This document shows positions 49,803 through 58,136 of a stretch of DNA of 64,000 nucleotides, piece by piece. The first letter of the stretch is position 1; each line of letters starts with the position of its first letter. The stretch covers positions 1 to 64,000 of the forward strand of contig DASTCX010000019.1 in the NCBI GenBank assembly GCA_035710745.1. Reading direction: 5' to 3'. Made by a program: the position numbers and the translations under genes. Source of the DNA: Candidatus Eremiobacteraceae bacterium. Its GTDB lineage: Bacteria > Vulcanimicrobiota > Vulcanimicrobiia > Eremiobacterales > Eremiobacteraceae. The notes below the pieces were generated by a model that had not been told where the DNA came from, searched no databases, and saw only the letters and a program-made list of their open reading frames with translations.

Positions 49803-51478
49803 TGCTTCATCTCGTTGAGCAGAATCGAATTCGGTTGTAGGAAGATCGTCGAATCAGCGTAGTCGAAATAGACGTCGAAGAACTGCAGTATCGGATAACC
49901 CACGAGACCATCGATGTCCTCGCCGACGAAGTTCGCGGCTTGCGTAAGCCGTACGTCCTGGAAGCCCTCTTCACCGATGAAAAAATCCCGCGCCTGGATG
50001 GGCTGAAGGAAAAAAAATCCGCCAACTCCTTGCGCAACCTCCTTCGGATAGTACACCTTCCTGCCGTCCGCGTAACCAATTTGCGCGATATCGTTGCTGT
50101 GCTGCTTGGCGAAATCGTCGAAAATGATGAACGATTGCGCGCCGGTGTCGATGACGAAGTTGCCGGGGTCTCCACTTCCGAGCTGAGCATCGATCATCGG
50201 GATTTGATCGTCTAGCTTGATCGGTAGTTTTTCGATCGGTCCGGCCGGCGCCTTGAACGATGCCGCGTCGAACGCGTCGACCGTGTCGTTGACGTAGTCT
50301 ACCTTCACGACCGCGCCGGCAAAGAAATCATAGCCGAGCAGCCCGACGACCTTGTGCTCCGAGTCGGGATTGTAAAAGAACGGGAGACATTGAACGACGA
50401 CGTTGTGCATCGACAGCGGCCCGATCTGGATCTCGGACACGATGGCGCTCGACACTTCATGCGATGTCGACTGCTCGTCGCTTTGAGTATCGAATTTCTC
50501 CAGCCCGAGCTGGCTCGCGACATCGGCGTCGATGACGACGCCGCTCGCGCCGGAATCGAGCTGGAGATCGAGGCCCCGACCGCCGATCGTCACGTGCACG
50601 ATGATCGCGCCGTCTTCAAACATCGCCGGAAGTCGGATGTCGCCTGCGGCGGCCGGGAACGTGAGCGGCCCTCGGCTCGGCGGGATCGCGAGTTCGCCCG
50701 GCGTGAGCCGCGCTGCGTCGTCGAGACTCGTGGTCTTCCAATCGAAAGCATCTTCAGGCGACCCGTCCGCGTAGGTCTCGTGCCAAGGTTCGACAACGCC
50801 GTCCGTCGTGCGGAAGTCGTCGTACGTGTACGTCTCGCGCGTGCCGTCACCTGAGTCTTCCTTGCGTACGAGCCTACCGCTCGCCCTGTCGATGAACAGC
50901 CACTCGAGCAAGCCGCCCTGCGGGTGGACTTCCATCACGTACGCTTCGACCGGCTTCGCGACTTCACCGAGGAGGCGCACCGAATCCGCGGGGGTGCCCT
51001 TTAACGCGTCGGCAAGGGCTCTGGCGCTCAACATCGATTCGTCGTGGATGCCGCTTACGATACGAGTGTAGCCGTTCTCGTTGTGGCTCCAGCGGACGCC
51101 GTGGAACGACCCGAATGAAGCCGAGGTCCGCCCCAACCGGAACGTCGTGACGAAGTCGTTGCCAGAGCGCACGATCGTCTCGGTGCCGCTATCGCTTTGT
51201 CCAGATACCGCATCGACTTCGCGCGACACAGCGATCGGCTTGACGACGTTCCCGGCACTTGCTCGATAAAGCGCGAGCACCTCAGCAACAGTCTTTGTCG
51301 TAGGAACGAGTCCGGCGGGCGGCAGCGTGCTTGGATCGGGCGTCGCCGTGGATGTGGTCGAGGGTGCATCTGCCAGCAATGATCCGACGGTGCCGCCTGC
51401 GAGAGCCGGCGCCGAATAGACCGCCCCCGCTACGAGCGCTGCGCTAGACCAAGAAGCAATCGTATTTCTGATCGTCAC
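49799..51478 (-). CDS. Secreted protein with two retropepsin-like aspartic protease domains (copy 2)
   Basis: 559 residues with the same layout as its two neighbours: signal peptide, variable Thr/Pro/Ser linker, PPAGLVPTTKTVAEVLALYRAS, YTYDDFRTTDGVVEPWHETY. The aspartic motifs are LQLDSGASGVVID (about residue 305) with VVGLLGYDFFAGAVVKVDY, and FVIDTGAQSFIIF (about 440) with GLVGYPILQFFDVYFDY. It is the most diverged of the three, with different residues around both motifs. It starts 6 nt after the first copy's stop and overlaps the third copy by 4 nt. Confidence 0.82.
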   Translation of the reverse strand: MTIRNTIASWSSAALVAGAVYSAPALAGGTVGSLLADAPSTTSTATPDPSTLPPAGLVPTTKTVAEVLALYRASAGNVVKPIAVSREVDAVSGQSDSGTETIVRSGNDFVTTFRLGRTSASFGSFHGVRWSHNENGYTRIVSGIHDESMLSARALADALKGTPADSVRLLGEVAKPVEAYVMEVHPQGGLLEWLFIDRASGRLVRKEDSGDGTRETYTYDDFRTTDGVVEPWHETYADGSPEDAFDWKTTSLDDAARLTPGELAIPPSRGPLTFPAAAGDIRLPAMFEDGAIIVHVTIGGRGLDLQLDSGASGVVIDADVASQLGLEKFDTQSDEQSTSHEVSSAIVSEIQIGPLSMHNVVVQCLPFFYNPDSEHKVVGLLGYDFFAGAVVKVDYVNDTVDAFDAASFKAPAGPIEKLPIKLDDQIPMIDAQLGSGDPGNFVIDTGAQSFIIFDDFAKQHSNDIAQIGYADGRKVYYPKEVAQGVGGFFFLQPIQARDFFIGEEGFQDVRLTQAANFVGEDIDGLVGYPILQFFDVYFDYADSTIFLQPNSILLNEMKQ

Positions 51479-51484
51479 TGCTTG

Positions 51485-53224
51485 TCACTGAGAAGAGAGC
51501 ACGCGCAAGACGAGCAGTTTGTTCGGCTGGAGGATCAGCATCGAGTCACGGTAATCGAAGTAGACGTCGAAATACTTGAGCAACGTATGGCCGATCAGGC
51601 CATCTAAGTCCTCATCTTTGAAATCCGATTGCGCGCGGACGGCGTCGAGGACGGTGAAATCGTTGAAACCGACCGTCGCGAATCTGAACGTCGATGCCTG
51701 AAGGGGCATGAGCGAGACTTCGCCGCCGACGCCTTGCGAGGTGACGATCGGATAGAAGGTACGGCTGCCCTCCGAGTATCCGAAATCGAGCAGATTGTTC
51801 GAATTCTCGGAGACGAACGACGGGAAGACGAGCACGGCGAACGACCCGGTATCGACGATGAACTGCCCCATCGCGCCGCCGCCGACTTGCGCCGATGCGA
51901 CGGGGACGTCGTCGTCGAGCCTGATCGGGACTTGGAACGTCTGACCTGGCGGCACGTGGAACGCCGAATAGTCGTACGCGTCGACGGTTTGATTGAGGTA
52001 ATCCACTTTGACGACCGCGCCTGCGAGGAAGTCGTAGCCGAGCAGCCCGACGATCTTCGTGTGCTCGTCCCAATTCGATGCGAACGGCAGGCAGTGCACG
52101 CTGACGTTCGACATCGTGAGCTGTCCGATCTGGATCTGCGGAACGATCGCATCGGATGCCTGGAAATCGCCCGCGACCGCTTGCGTCCGCTGGCCGAACG
52201 TCTGAAGTCCGAGCTGGCGCGCGACGTCCGCGTCGATGACGATGTTGCTCGCGCCCGAGTCGAGCTGGAAGTCGAGACCGCGCCCGTTGATCGTCAGCCT
52301 GACGATGATGACGCCGTACTCGATGCGCGCGGGCAGCCGGACTTCGGTGACGCCCGCCGGGAAATGGAGCGGCGAGCGTGACTGCGGTATCGCGACGTCC
52401 GCCGGTGACACGGCGGCACCTAACTGGAGGCTCGTCGTCGTCGTATCGACATCGTTGCCGACGAAGCCGTCGGAGAAGTGCTCGTGCCACGACTCGGTCG
52501 TACCGTCAGTCGTACGGAAATCGTCGTACGTCCAAATGAGCCGATGCCCGGTGCGCGACGCTTCGCGCCGCACGAGGCGCCCCGACGTCGTGTCGAAGAA
52601 CAGCCACTCGTGCCGGCCGCCTTTCGGATCGACCTCGACGACGTACGCGGTCACCGGCGTCGTCACCGTGCCGAGCAGCCGAACGGTGTCGACGTTCTCG
52701 CCGTGCTCGGCCTTCGAAAGCGCGCCCGAACTGAGCTCCTCTTCGGGATGCATATCGGTCAGCGCATTCGTGTAGCCGTTTTCGTTCTGCTCCCAGCGTT
52801 TGCCGTGGTTGCTGCCGCTCGACGTCGTCGATGGCCCGAGCTGCGTCGTCTCGACGTAGTCGTCGCCGGAGCGCGCGTACGACTCGGTTCCGCTTTCTCC
52901 ATACGCGGAAATCGCGTCGACCTCGCGCATCGTCGAAACCGGTTTAGCCGGTTTCCCTTCGCTCGACCTATACGCGCGCAACACTTGCGCGAGCGACACT
53001 TTCGTCGGCGTGATCCCTGATGGCGGCTGATCGCTCGGGTCCGGCGTCGATGAGCTCGCCGCGGCGATCGCCGCATCCGCGCCCGACGTCGAAGCGGGTG
53101 TCGCGGTCGGCGACACGGCCGGGGCGGGAGACGGCGTTGTCGACGCCTCGCGTGCGCTCGCCGCAGTGCCGAGCACGAGCGCGAGCGCGGAAACCAAAAC
53201 TACCACGCACGTAGTGCGAGCCAT
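51485..53224 (-). CDS. Secreted protein with two retropepsin-like aspartic protease domains (copy 1)
   Basis: 579 residues; first gene of the tandem trio. Signal peptide (about 1-24), then a long Ala/Thr/Pro/Ser linker (to about 65), PPSGITPTKVSLAQVLRAYRSS and WTYDDFRTTDGTTESWHEHF. Motifs: FQLDSGASNIVID with IVGLLGYDFLAGAVVKVDY, then FIVDTGSFAVLVF with GLIGHTLLKYFDVYFDY. It ends with ILQPNKLLVLRVLSSQ; the ILQPN segment is shared by all copies (LLQPN, FLQPN). Likely periplasmic or surface-exposed; proteolytic activity is inferred only from motifs. Confidence 0.82.
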   Translation of the reverse strand: MARTTCVVVLVSALALVLGTAASAREASTTPSPAPAVSPTATPASTSGADAAIAAASSSTPDPSDQPPSGITPTKVSLAQVLRAYRSSEGKPAKPVSTMREVDAISAYGESGTESYARSGDDYVETTQLGPSTTSSGSNHGKRWEQNENGYTNALTDMHPEEELSSGALSKAEHGENVDTVRLLGTVTTPVTAYVVEVDPKGGRHEWLFFDTTSGRLVRREASRTGHRLIWTYDDFRTTDGTTESWHEHFSDGFVGNDVDTTTTSLQLGAAVSPADVAIPQSRSPLHFPAGVTEVRLPARIEYGVIIVRLTINGRGLDFQLDSGASNIVIDADVARQLGLQTFGQRTQAVAGDFQASDAIVPQIQIGQLTMSNVSVHCLPFASNWDEHTKIVGLLGYDFLAGAVVKVDYLNQTVDAYDYSAFHVPPGQTFQVPIRLDDDVPVASAQVGGGAMGQFIVDTGSFAVLVFPSFVSENSNNLLDFGYSEGSRTFYPIVTSQGVGGEVSLMPLQASTFRFATVGFNDFTVLDAVRAQSDFKDEDLDGLIGHTLLKYFDVYFDYRDSMLILQPNKLLVLRVLSSQ

Positions 53225-53281
53225 GCCCGGTGATTCGGCGAGCTGCGGAGCCCATCCTCACGAACGCCGCCTGGCCCAAGA

Positions 53282-53320
53282 TTAAAAAGAGCGGCCGGCC
53301 ATGCTCGGGCCGACCGCTCT
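53282..53320 (-). terminator. Rho-independent terminator of the uvrC-cupin operon
   Basis: Minus strand: AGAGCGGTCGG and CCGGCCGCTCT arms around a short loop, followed by TTTTTAAT. A second hairpin CGCCGGGC/GCCCGGCG lies between it and the cupin stop. It terminates the operon ending at 53358, and is the clearest intrinsic terminator in the window. Confidence 0.85.
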
Positions 53321-53357
53321 ACGCGCCGGGCTATTGCCCGGCGTCTCCACCCGCTGC

Positions 53358-53834
53358 CTACATCGAGTCCTTGACCATCACCATCGCGAACGGCTTCGAA
53401 CCCGAGAGCTGAACGACGCAGTCGGTTTTCGCCATAGCGAAGTGCTTGATACCCGCCGGTATGACGACGAACGATCCTGCCGGCAGATCCATGAGTTTGC
53501 TCTCATCGAATTTGTCGCCGATGGCTGCGGCGAACGTGCCCGAGATCACCGTCACCATCTCGGTGTCGTTATGGTAGTGGACCGGGAACTTGGCGCCGGC
53601 GGGCGCCTTGAGGCGCACCGTCCACGGCCCATCCTTCGTCGGATCGCCCGACATCCACGCGACGGTCAAGCCCTTGAACTCGCCGGTCCCGGCTTCCCAC
53701 TTGACGGTCGACGGGGTGAATATCACCGGTTTCATGCCGCTCGACATCATCGAGTCGTCGGCACGCGCGCCGGCGGCGATCGTCGCCAGCGATGCCGCTA
53801 ACGCGGCGAACGCGATTGCGTATGTCCTCCTCAC
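53358..53834 (-). CDS. Secreted cupin-domain protein
   Basis: 158 residues. GTG start at 53834 with GGGAGGA upstream; the frame upstream is a shadow of the next gene. Signal peptide RTYAIAFAALAASLATIAAGARA. The cupin fold carries FPVHYHNDTEMVTVISGTFAAAIGD (motif 1, H-x-H...E) and LPAGSFVVIPAGIKHFAMAK (motif 2 His). The metal ligands suggest either binding or small-molecule oxygenase/isomerase chemistry in the periplasm; similar proteins appear as DUF4437-like cupins. It overlaps the holin-like gene by 4 nt and is last in the operon. Confidence 0.82.
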   Translation of the reverse strand: MRRTYAIAFAALAASLATIAAGARADDSMMSSGMKPVIFTPSTVKWEAGTGEFKGLTVAWMSGDPTKDGPWTVRLKAPAGAKFPVHYHNDTEMVTVISGTFAAAIGDKFDESKLMDLPAGSFVVIPAGIKHFAMAKTDCVVQLSGSKPFAMVMVKDSM

Positions 53835-54211
53835 GATTGTCCTCCCTGCGGCCGCGCCGCGTCCTTGCGATCCTCTCCAAGGATGAGCGAGAGTATCCAC
53901 GAGATGATCGTCATAACTATCGAGGCCAAGAACGCGGACCAGAAGCTGGGGATCACCCAGCCGGGCACGAGCTTCAGCCCGAAATAGAATATGAGCGCGT
54001 TGATCACGAGGGTGAAAAGACCGAGCGTGAGCACTTCCAGCGGGCAGCTGACGACGATCAGGATCGGCTTGATGATCGCGTTGACGATACCGAGCACGAC
54101 CGCGCCGATGAGCAACGACTGGACGTCGCCCGCGTGGACGCCGGCGATATGCAGATACGAGATCACTGCAAGCGCAACGGCATTGATCAGAAGGCGGATT
54201 ATGAACTTCAT
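53831..54211 (-). CDS. Phage_holin_4_2-type membrane protein (YvlD-like)
   Basis: 126 residues with four hydrophobic helices. INAVALAVISYLHIAGVH, IIKPILIVVSCPLEVLTLGLFTLVINALIFYFG and the general layout match the PF04020 family of small membrane proteins, misleadingly named phage holin family 4 superfamily IV; there is no phage context here. Function unknown, possibly envelope stress. It follows uvrC by 11 nt and couples to the cupin gene by a GTGA overlap. Confidence 0.85.
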   Translation of the reverse strand: MKFIIRLLINAVALAVISYLHIAGVHAGDVQSLLIGAVVLGIVNAIIKPILIVVSCPLEVLTLGLFTLVINALIFYFGLKLVPGWVIPSFWSAFLASIVMTIISWILSLILGEDRKDAARPQGGQS

Positions 54212-54222
54212 GGCGCGGACGT

Positions 54223-56112
54223 TCAGCCCCGTGCTGAGCGCTCCTCCTCACCGGCGAGCGCAGCGGCAATCGAACGCGCGAGCGATTCCGTGATGCCGGG
54301 GACCGCCTGCAGCTCCTCGACCGATGCGCGGCGCACGGCCGCCGCCGAACCGAAGCGCTCGATGAGCGCCTTCTTGCGAGCCGGTCCGACGCCCGCGAGC
54401 CCATCGAGCGCCGACGTCACCTGACGTTTGCCGCGGACGCGCCGATGGTACGTGACCGCGAAGCGGTGCGCTTCGTCGCGTATCCGCTGGACGAGATGGA
54501 GCGCGGGAGAGTTGCGCGGCAAGAGCACGGGGACAGGCTCGTCGGGCAGATAGATCTCCTCGAACTGCTTCGCGAGCGCCGCGACCGGCATCGCGACGAG
54601 GTCGAGTTCCCTGAGCACCTCGAGGGCCGCTGAGAGTTGGCCGCGTCCGCCATCGATGAGCAACAGGTGCGGACGACGTGCGAACTTCTTGTCCTTGCCG
54701 AGCGTCGTGTCGTCGTCGACACCGGGCCGCAGATAGCGCAGGCGACGGCGGAGCATCTGCCCCATGTTCGCGAAATCGTCGTTCTTCTCGCTGCCCTGGA
54801 TCTTGAAACGACGGTATTCCGACTTGCGCGGTTTGCCGTCCTCGAACACGACCATCGAGCCGACGACATCTTTGCCTTGGATATGCGAGATGTCGTAGCA
54901 CTCGATGCGTTGCGGCAAGCCGGGGAGGTCGAGCGCGCCGGCCAACTCGTCGAGCGCGGCGGTCGCGCGTTCGGCGGCGACGGCCGTCGTCGCGAGGTGG
55001 TTCGCGAGATGCTGCTCCGCGTTTCGCCGCACTTTCTTCATGTAGTCGGCGCGGCGCCCACGCTCGGGGCAGAGTATACGGACGCGATTGCCGCGGATCG
55101 CCGAAAGCGCGCGCTCGACCTCCTCGCGATCTTCGATGCGGACGTCGATCATGATCTCTTTGGCGACCATCGGCGCGCGCGCGTAGAACTGCTTGACGAA
55201 TTCCGAGGCGATCTCGTCGGGGCGACGGCCTTCGGTCCCCTCGACGATGAAGTCGTCTTGGCCGACGAGCTTGCCGTCGCGGACGTTGAAGACTTCGAGG
55301 CACGACAACCCCTGGCCGTGCGCACCTGAGATGAGATCCATGTCGATCTTGCTGCCCCAGACGACCTCTTGCTTCTCGAGGACGCGCCGCAGATCGGCGA
55401 TGCGGTCGCGCAGCCGGCCAGCCTGTTCGAATGCGAAGTGCTCGGCCGCGTCCACCATCTCGCGCTCGAGCCGGTCGACGAGCACGCCCTGTTTGCCCGA
55501 GAGGAAGAGGACGACGTCGGCGACGATCGCGTCGTAGTCTTCTTTCGTCTGGAAGAACGCGCACGGCGCGAGGCAGCGCTTGATGTGGTACTGCAGACAC
55601 GGGCGATGGTACTTCTCGCCGATGTCGGTATACTTGCACGTCCGAAGCGGAAAGACGCGGCGGATGACGTCGATCATATCGCGCAGCCGCGCCGCATTCG
55701 TGTATGGGCCGAAGTAGCGGCCGCCGTCCTCGATGATCTTACGCGTGAATATGACGCGCGGAAACGGCTCGTTGAACGTCACCTTGAGGAACGGGTACTT
55801 CTTGTCGTCCTTGAGGCGGATGTTGTAGTACGGCTGGTGCTGCTTGATGAGATTGCATTCGAGAAGCAGCGCCTCGGCTTCGTTGCGGACGATGATCGTG
55901 CGCACGTCCGCGACACGCTCGACCATCGCATCGGTGAACGCCTGCGACACCCGGCCGGCTTGGAAATACGAGCGGACGCGCGAGCGTAGGTCGATCGCCT
56001 TGCCGACGTACAGCACGTGGCCGCCCGCATCGAGCATCTGATAGATGCCGGGTTCCGTCGGGAGATGATCGAGCGTCTCTTTGAGGCGCGACTTGGCAGG
56101 CTCGCCGTCCAT
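54223..56112 (-). CDS. uvrC: Excinuclease ABC subunit C
   Basis: 629 residues. Makes the 3' and 5' incisions in nucleotide excision repair. The GIY-YIG nuclease domain opens with EPGIYQMLDAGGHVLYVGKA and RSRVRSYF. A Cys cluster YHRPCLQYHIKRCLAPC follows, then the UVR motif AFEQAGRLRDRIADLRRVLE that binds UvrB. The RNase H-like domain has CYDISHIQGKDVVGSMVVFEDG and LLIDGGRGQLSAAL, and tandem HhH motifs end the protein (LAGVGPARKKALIERFGS, LQAVPGITESLARSIAAAL). It follows the DedA gene by 9 nt. Confidence 0.97.
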   Translation of the reverse strand: MDGEPAKSRLKETLDHLPTEPGIYQMLDAGGHVLYVGKAIDLRSRVRSYFQAGRVSQAFTDAMVERVADVRTIIVRNEAEALLLECNLIKQHQPYYNIRLKDDKKYPFLKVTFNEPFPRVIFTRKIIEDGGRYFGPYTNAARLRDMIDVIRRVFPLRTCKYTDIGEKYHRPCLQYHIKRCLAPCAFFQTKEDYDAIVADVVLFLSGKQGVLVDRLEREMVDAAEHFAFEQAGRLRDRIADLRRVLEKQEVVWGSKIDMDLISGAHGQGLSCLEVFNVRDGKLVGQDDFIVEGTEGRRPDEIASEFVKQFYARAPMVAKEIMIDVRIEDREEVERALSAIRGNRVRILCPERGRRADYMKKVRRNAEQHLANHLATTAVAAERATAALDELAGALDLPGLPQRIECYDISHIQGKDVVGSMVVFEDGKPRKSEYRRFKIQGSEKNDDFANMGQMLRRRLRYLRPGVDDDTTLGKDKKFARRPHLLLIDGGRGQLSAALEVLRELDLVAMPVAALAKQFEEIYLPDEPVPVLLPRNSPALHLVQRIRDEAHRFAVTYHRRVRGKRQVTSALDGLAGVGPARKKALIERFGSAAAVRRASVEELQAVPGITESLARSIAAALAGEEERSARG

Positions 56113-56121
56113 CGGAGATCC

Positions 56122-56745
56122 TTACGCTTTTGCGGCCTGCTTCTCCGCGCGGAAGTGCGACCAGATCCAGATGCCGATCGCGATGATGACGAGGATGACG
56201 AGCAGCACGGAGAATCGGCGGATGAACGGATCGAGTTCCGCCCAGTTCTTGCCGAGCACGAAGCCGAGCGAGGCGAACGCGGTGCACCAAATGAGCGATC
56301 CGGCTGCGGTGAATCCGGCGAAGACCGCGACGTGCATGCGCGTGACGCCCGCCGGCAATGACGCGAACGCACGGATGCCCGGCAACAGACGACAGATGAG
56401 CACCGCCCGCGAGCCGAACTTGTTGGACCAGCGTTCGATGCGTTCGAGGTCGGAGGGGCGGACGAAGACGAGCTTGCCGAAGCGCTCGAGGAGCGGCCGC
56501 CCGCCGTAGTAGCCGATCGCATAGGCGACGAGCGCGCCGGCGATGTCGCCCAACGTGCCGGCGGCGATGACCGCCCAGAGCTCGAGCTTTTGCCCTTGCG
56601 CGAGATAACCGCCGAACGACATCATGACCTCGCTCGGCAGCGGCACGAAACCCGTCGCCTGCAAACCCATGCCGCCGAAGATGCCAGCGTAACCGAGCTT
56701 GGCGATGAGATCGACGACCCAAGTAGTGACTTCGTGGAGCATCAA
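56122..56745 (-). CDS. DedA-family membrane protein
   Basis: 207 residues, about five helices. GMGLQATGFVPLPSEVMMSFGGYLA, GTLGDIAGALVAYAIGYYGGRPLLERFGK, FGSRAVLICRLLPGIRAFASLPAGVTRMHVAVF and the Gly/Trp-rich WCTAFASLGFVLGKNW are characteristic of DedA/SNARE-associated (VTT) proteins, which flip undecaprenyl phosphate or phospholipids. A second in-frame ATG is one codon later. The start overlaps the Clp-N gene stop by 4 nt, giving a Clp-N-DedA-uvrC arrangement. Confidence 0.93.
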   Translation of the reverse strand: MMLHEVTTWVVDLIAKLGYAGIFGGMGLQATGFVPLPSEVMMSFGGYLAQGQKLELWAVIAAGTLGDIAGALVAYAIGYYGGRPLLERFGKLVFVRPSDLERIERWSNKFGSRAVLICRLLPGIRAFASLPAGVTRMHVAVFAGFTAAGSLIWCTAFASLGFVLGKNWAELDPFIRRFSVLLVILVIIAIGIWIWSHFRAEKQAAKA

Positions 56746-57167
56746 GACGCCGCTGGGGCCCGCTCCGCTTCTGCGGGCGAGGCGATAGACGACAGCGATG
56801 CGAGCACGCGAGCGCCGACGCCGCCGCCATCTTCTATGATCGCGTCGAGCAGATCGATCGGCGTGACGAACCCGTCAGCTTTCTTCGCCGCCGCAAGTTC
56901 GAAGACGCGTTTCACACGCGGCGTGACGATAACGCCTTCCCACGGATGATCGGAGGCGGGCTCCATGCTCGCGCGGCACGCCCACTTCACTTGCCACGGT
57001 TCGACGCCGTCGCGTCGGAAGCGTTCGCCGACATCGGGCGGCGTCATGATCGCCATGGACAGCAGCAGATGCTCGGTGCCGAGGTAGTAGTGGCTCGCGT
57101 TGCGGCACTCTTGTTCGGCGAGCGTGACGACCGCTCGGGCCGCCGGATCGAAGCGCGAGAACATCAT
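56742..57167 (-). CDS. Stand-alone Clp N-terminal domain protein
   Basis: 141 residues from the ATG at 57167; the open frame continues far upstream but only as an antisense shadow of the trkA genes. It comprises a pair of Clp-N repeats: FSRFDPAARAVVTLAEQECR..HYYLGTEHLLLSM (1-40) and VTPRVKRVFELAAAKKADGFVTPIDLLDAI (81-110), as in the N-domain of ClpC/ClpA, without any ATPase domain. Such proteins may act as adaptors or decoys for Clp substrates or phosphoarginine-type degrons (inference). It heads the Clp-N-DedA-uvrC operon, with an A palindrome just upstream. Confidence 0.85.
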   Translation of the reverse strand: MMFSRFDPAARAVVTLAEQECRNASHYYLGTEHLLLSMAIMTPPDVGERFRRDGVEPWQVKWACRASMEPASDHPWEGVIVTPRVKRVFELAAAKKADGFVTPIDLLDAIIEDGGGVGARVLASLSSIASPAEAERAPAAS

Positions 57168-57190
57168 CTGCCTTGCATCGTCGAAACGGC

Positions 57191-57223
57191 GGCCACCGGT
57201 CGAGATGAATCTCGACCGCTCCC
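57191..57223. repeat. Diverged family A palindrome (A1 stem)
   Basis: GGCCACC flank (CCGCGG degenerated), stem GGTCGAGAT/ATCTCGACC around GA, CTCC flank. It lies between tRNA-Pro and the Clp-N gene, within the likely 5' leader of the latter. Confidence 0.88.
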
Positions 57224-57242
57224 AGCCGCCATAATCGGAATC

Positions 57243-57317
<75 letters not shown>

Positions 57318-57473
57318 ATCAAGAACATCGAACTGACTGACCGATTTTGATTCTGCCGTCATCATATGCCCTCCTTGCCGTGCCCGCTCGCGGAGGGGAG
57401 TCGCCGATAGGCGCCACGAACAGGCCGTATCGCGCTGGGCTTGCAACGCGCGAATTGACCGGAGTCTTCCAAC

Positions 57474-58136
57474 ATGCGCTACCTCATCGTCGGCTGCGGC
57501 CGCGTCGGATCGACGCTGGCGAGACGCCTCATGCGCGCCGGTCATGAGATCACGGTCGTCGACGAAAATCCGGCGGCGTTCCGGCGCCTCGGCCGCAACT
57601 TCAACGGCCAGCAAGTCCTCGGCACCGGGATCGACGTCGACGTGCTGACGCGCGCCGGCGCCGCGAACGCCGACGGTTTCGCCGCTGTCACGCAAGGCGA
57701 CAACCGCAACATCATGGCCGCGCTCATCGCGCAGCAGCATTTCAAGATCAAGAAGGTCGTCGCGCGCATCTACGACCCCGAGCGGTCGCAGATGTACCGC
57801 GACTTCGGGATCTCGACGATCTGCCCGACGACCGTCGGCGCGAAGCTCATGGCGAACGCGCTCATCGAGCAGACGTATCGCGTGCTTCCGTTCGAGCGTA
57901 AGGACATCGAAGTCATCGAGTTCGTCGTCACCGCGTCGCTCAACGGCAAGACGGTGAAGGACGTGACGATCGAGGGCAAGACCCAGGTGTGCGTCGTCGT
58001 CCGCCGTGACGCGAGCGTCGTGCCGAAAGCGGACCTGAAGCTCGAGACGGGTGACCGCGTCGTCACCGTCGTCGCGCCCGACTACCTCGACGAGTATCGC
58101 AAGCTCGTCGATACGAACCTCGCAAAGGCGGGCTAA
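57474..58136 (+). CDS. trkA: TrkA-family potassium uptake regulator (first of pair)
   Basis: 220 residues. The TrkA-N/RCK domain starts YLIVGCGRVGSTLARRLMRAGHEITVVDENP (GxGxxG nucleotide-binding loop and acidic residue after strand 2); IVARIYDPERSQMYRDFGISTICPT is the other conserved half. A C-terminal TrkA-C domain (about 135-217) follows. Such proteins gate Trk/Ktr K+ channels in response to ATP/NAD. No Trk/Ktr membrane subunit is nearby. The next gene begins directly behind the stop, as in mycobacterial ceoB-ceoC pairs. Confidence 0.92.
   Translation: MRYLIVGCGRVGSTLARRLMRAGHEITVVDENPAAFRRLGRNFNGQQVLGTGIDVDVLTRAGAANADGFAAVTQGDNRNIMAALIAQQHFKIKKVVARIYDPERSQMYRDFGISTICPTTVGAKLMANALIEQTYRVLPFERKDIEVIEFVVTASLNGKTVKDVTIEGKTQVCVVVRRDASVVPKADLKLETGDRVVTVVAPDYLDEYRKLVDTNLAKAG

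Noticed and set aside
48063-49862. 599-codon plus-strand frame opposite a retropepsin-like gene
   Set aside because: Antisense shadow with biased composition; the minus-strand protein has a signal peptide and conserved motifs shared with two paralogues.
53831-54211. Prophage remnant signalled by a holin-like gene
   Set aside because: The Phage_holin_4_2 family is a common chromosomal membrane protein family; there are no phage genes nearby and it sits in the uvrC operon.
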